Source of the DNA: an uncultured Pelagibacteraceae bacterium
GTDB taxonomy: Bacteria; Pseudomonadota; Alphaproteobacteria; Pelagibacterales; Pelagibacteraceae
Reading direction: 5' to 3'
NCBI GenBank assembly: GCA_902561015.1
Contig: CACENB010000009.1
Span: 1 to 34,479 of the forward strand
Length of the DNA stretch: 34,479 nucleotides
Shown: positions 33,117 through 34,479 of the stretch, piece by piece
How positions within the stretch are numbered: position 1 is the stretch's first letter
Layout: every line of letters starts with the position of its first letter
Translations under genes and position numbers: made by a program
The notes under the pieces: model-generated
What the model was told of the DNA's origin: nothing
Databases searched by the model: none
Seen by the model: the letters and a program-made list of their open reading frames with translations, nothing else

Positions 33117-33903
33117 TATCTAAAAGTTTAAATGTATCTGAATTAACTTTTGGTTCTATCTTGTGCCATAATTTAAATGCTTCTAGAGCTTGGTAAACAA
33201 ACATGGTTTTTCCGTTTTCTGTCTTGTATCCTAATTGCTTGCCCTTTTTCAAAAAATTAGTTTCATGAGGATTATAAATTACATCATAAAATAATTTATC
33301 GGGCCCTAAAATTGAAAAATCTAAATTTATCGTTTCATTATTTAAACCAAGGCTCGTAGCATTTATCAATATATCAAAATCATTTAAATTTCCCCATTCT
33401 AAAATTCTAAGATCATTAAATAAAATTTTTAAATTTTCTGCTTTCTCTCTAGTTCTGTTACTAATTGTTATCTCTTGTACACGCATATTTTTTAAAGCAA
33501 AAATTATTGAGGCAACCACACCACCAGCCCCTAAAATTAAAACTTTTTTGCCTTGAATAATAAAATTTAATTTTTTTATTGCAGTATCGAAGCCAGCTAT
33601 ATCTGTATTGTGTCCAATTAGATAGCCATTATCAAAAGTAATTGTGTTTACTGATTGGGTCTGTTCTGCTTCTGGGCTTAACTTATCTAAAAAAGGTATA
33701 ACTGTTTTTTTAAAAGGTACAGTTACATTGCAACCAGCTACTTTTTGTTTCTTTATGTCTTGAATAAAATTTTTAATTTGAGGATCTTCTAGTTTGATTT
33801 TATCATATGTGGCATCAATATTGTTTTCTTTTAACCAATGGTTTTGAAGTTTGGGAGATAAAGAATGATTAATTGGATTTCCGATGACAAAAAATTTTTT
33901 CAT
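33109..33903 (-). CDS. aroE: Shikimate dehydrogenase
   Basis: AroE reduces 3-dehydroshikimate to shikimate with NADPH in aromatic amino acid synthesis. The 264-residue protein has shikimate-binding SLSP (14-17), CNVTVPFK with catalytic Lys65, Asn86 in SVNTI, catalytic Asp101 in GHNTDIAGF, the nucleotide-binding GAGGVVASI (125-133), NRTREKA for NADP preference, NATSLGL, and C-terminal MFVYQALEAFKLW. It begins one base after the maf stop and overlaps coaE by eight bases. Confidence 0.97.
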   Translation of the reverse strand: MKKFFVIGNPINHSLSPKLQNHWLKENNIDATYDKIKLEDPQIKNFIQDIKKQKVAGCNVTVPFKKTVIPFLDKLSPEAEQTQSVNTITFDNGYLIGHNTDIAGFDTAIKKLNFIIQGKKVLILGAGGVVASIIFALKNMRVQEITISNRTREKAENLKILFNDLRILEWGNLNDFDILINATSLGLNNETINLDFSILGPDKLFYDVIYNPHETNFLKKGKQLGYKTENGKTMFVYQALEAFKLWHKIEPKVNSDTFKLLDND

Positions 33904-33904
33904 A

Positions 33905-34479
33905 TTAGTGTTCGTATGTTTTTAAATATTCTTTAATTTTTTTTATTGGTAAACCCATAATTGTGTCTTCATCGCCTTCTATGTTTGTAAACAAATATCT
34001 ACCCTCACTTTCAATTTGGTAAACATTATATGCATAAAGGGCCTCATCAGATATTTTAGATAAATACTGTTTTAATTCTTCTTCGGTAAAATTTTTCATT
34101 GTTAATTTAGCTTTATCAGTATAATTCCAAATCATCATCCCATTTTTAGATATACAAACCGAACTTATCAAATAATGAGATTTACCATTTAGTTTTTTTA
34201 AAATTTCTAAAGCAGTTTCTCTGTTTTCAGGTTTCGATATTAGTTTTCCCTCTAAATCTATAACGCTGTCTGCACCTAATACTAATTTATCAGGATACTT
34301 CATGCTTATTTTATTTGCTTTTACTTCTGCAAGATTTTTCGAGATAGTCTCTGGATTAGCTTTTTCACTTAATAAACTTGACTTAATAATGTCCTCATCA
34401 ACATTTGAGGGTTCGACGATATTAGTAATATTATTTTTGTCTAAAATCTTTTTTCTTACTTTACTTTTTGATGCTAAGA
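33905..34479 (-). CDS. maf: Maf family nucleotide pyrophosphatase (first residues beyond window)
   Basis: The frame stays open past the ATG at 34303 to the window edge, and the extra part is clearly Maf: it starts LASKSKVRKKIL, the conserved ASxSxxRxxLL-type N-terminus, so only a few residues are missing. About 191 residues are visible. Further motifs are VEPSNVDED, LGADSVIDLEGK with the catalytic Asp, KPENRETALEILKKLNGKSH, and EALYAYNVYQIESEGRYL leading to MGLPIKKI. Maf proteins hydrolyse non-canonical or standard nucleoside triphosphates to monophosphates. An internal ATG at 34303 is not the start. It leads the maf-aroE-coaE-dnaQ run. Confidence 0.94.
   Translation of the reverse strand, partial: LASKSKVRKKILDKNNITNIVEPSNVDEDIIKSSLLSEKANPETISKNLAEVKANKISMKYPDKLVLGADSVIDLEGKLISKPENRETALEILKKLNGKSHYLISSVCISKNGMMIWNYTDKAKLTMKNFTEEELKQYLSKISDEALYAYNVYQIESEGRYLFTNIEGDEDTIMGLPIKKIKEYLKTYEH

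Noticed and set aside
34304..34479. Treating ATG 34303 as the maf start
   Set aside because: The frame upstream encodes the conserved ASxS-type Maf N-terminus to the edge of the window, so the internal ATG is not the start.
1..34479. CRISPR array, prophage, insertion sequence, toxin-antitoxin or defence island
   Set aside because: I found no spaced direct repeats, transposase or integrase motifs, or recognisable defence domains on either strand. Gene content and base composition look uniform and chromosomal.

Overview
This window looks like a chromosomal segment from a SAR11 bacterium (Pelagibacterales, Alphaproteobacteria). The sequence is strongly AT-rich and coding density is extreme: most neighbouring genes touch or overlap by 1 to 17 bases, and no gene-free stretch reaches 300 bases. 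Several gene orders are typical of alphaproteobacteria: hemC-hemD divergent from tsaD, a heparinase-like gene before purH, ftsK followed by lolA, hisB-H-A-F-E divergent from hslVU, and a Tim44-like gene divergent from fxsA-secB, which faces maf-aroE-coaE-dnaQ. The species assignment is inferred from these traits and not from a marker gene.

Layout. 1-2.4 kb: an exporter of the YbbA/YbbP type (permease cut by the window edge), divergent from a periplasmic GDSL esterase (tesA), then an NAPE-PLD-like metallo-hydrolase. 2.4-6.8 kb, minus strand: hemC, hemD, an MscS-type channel, a YggT protein, folD and two small membrane proteins, possibly one operon. 6.8-13.3 kb: tsaD, an EVE-domain protein, acetyl-CoA synthetase with an unusual lysine-rich N-terminal tail, a conserved unknown on the opposite strand, and a two-subunit sodium:solute symporter with the only convincing intrinsic terminator in the window. 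13.3-17.5 kb: a YggT-like protein, rpe, a heparinase II/III-like protein and purH. 17.5-23 kb: a pterin dehydratase, tRNA-Gly(GCC), a LON-domain protein, a methyltransferase, a UbiH-like hydroxylase, ftsK and lolA. 23-27.2 kb, minus strand: hisB-hisH-hisA-hisF-hisE followed by an unknown, a HIT protein and an acetyltransferase. 27.2-31.9 kb: hslVU, a sulfotransferase, an Smr protein, a Tim44-like protein, fxsA and secB. 31.9 kb to the end, minus strand: maf (missing its first residues), aroE, coaE and dnaQ.

How it fits together. The window is mainly housekeeping: haem, folate/C1, purine, histidine, shikimate and CoA synthesis, protein export and proteolysis, cell division, and acetate or short-acid uptake coupled to activation by Acs. 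I see no mobile element, CRISPR array, phage gene or defence system, and no clearly new multi-gene system. The points most worth a second look are a one-base frameshift in hisA in a run of six T/A, the lysine-rich tail and 12-A run at the start of acs, an EF-hand-like loop in the symporter, a pair of dyads between the Tim44-like gene and fxsA, a possible RpoH promoter abutting the hslV start codon, and divergent start codons that share bases at ybbA/tesA.
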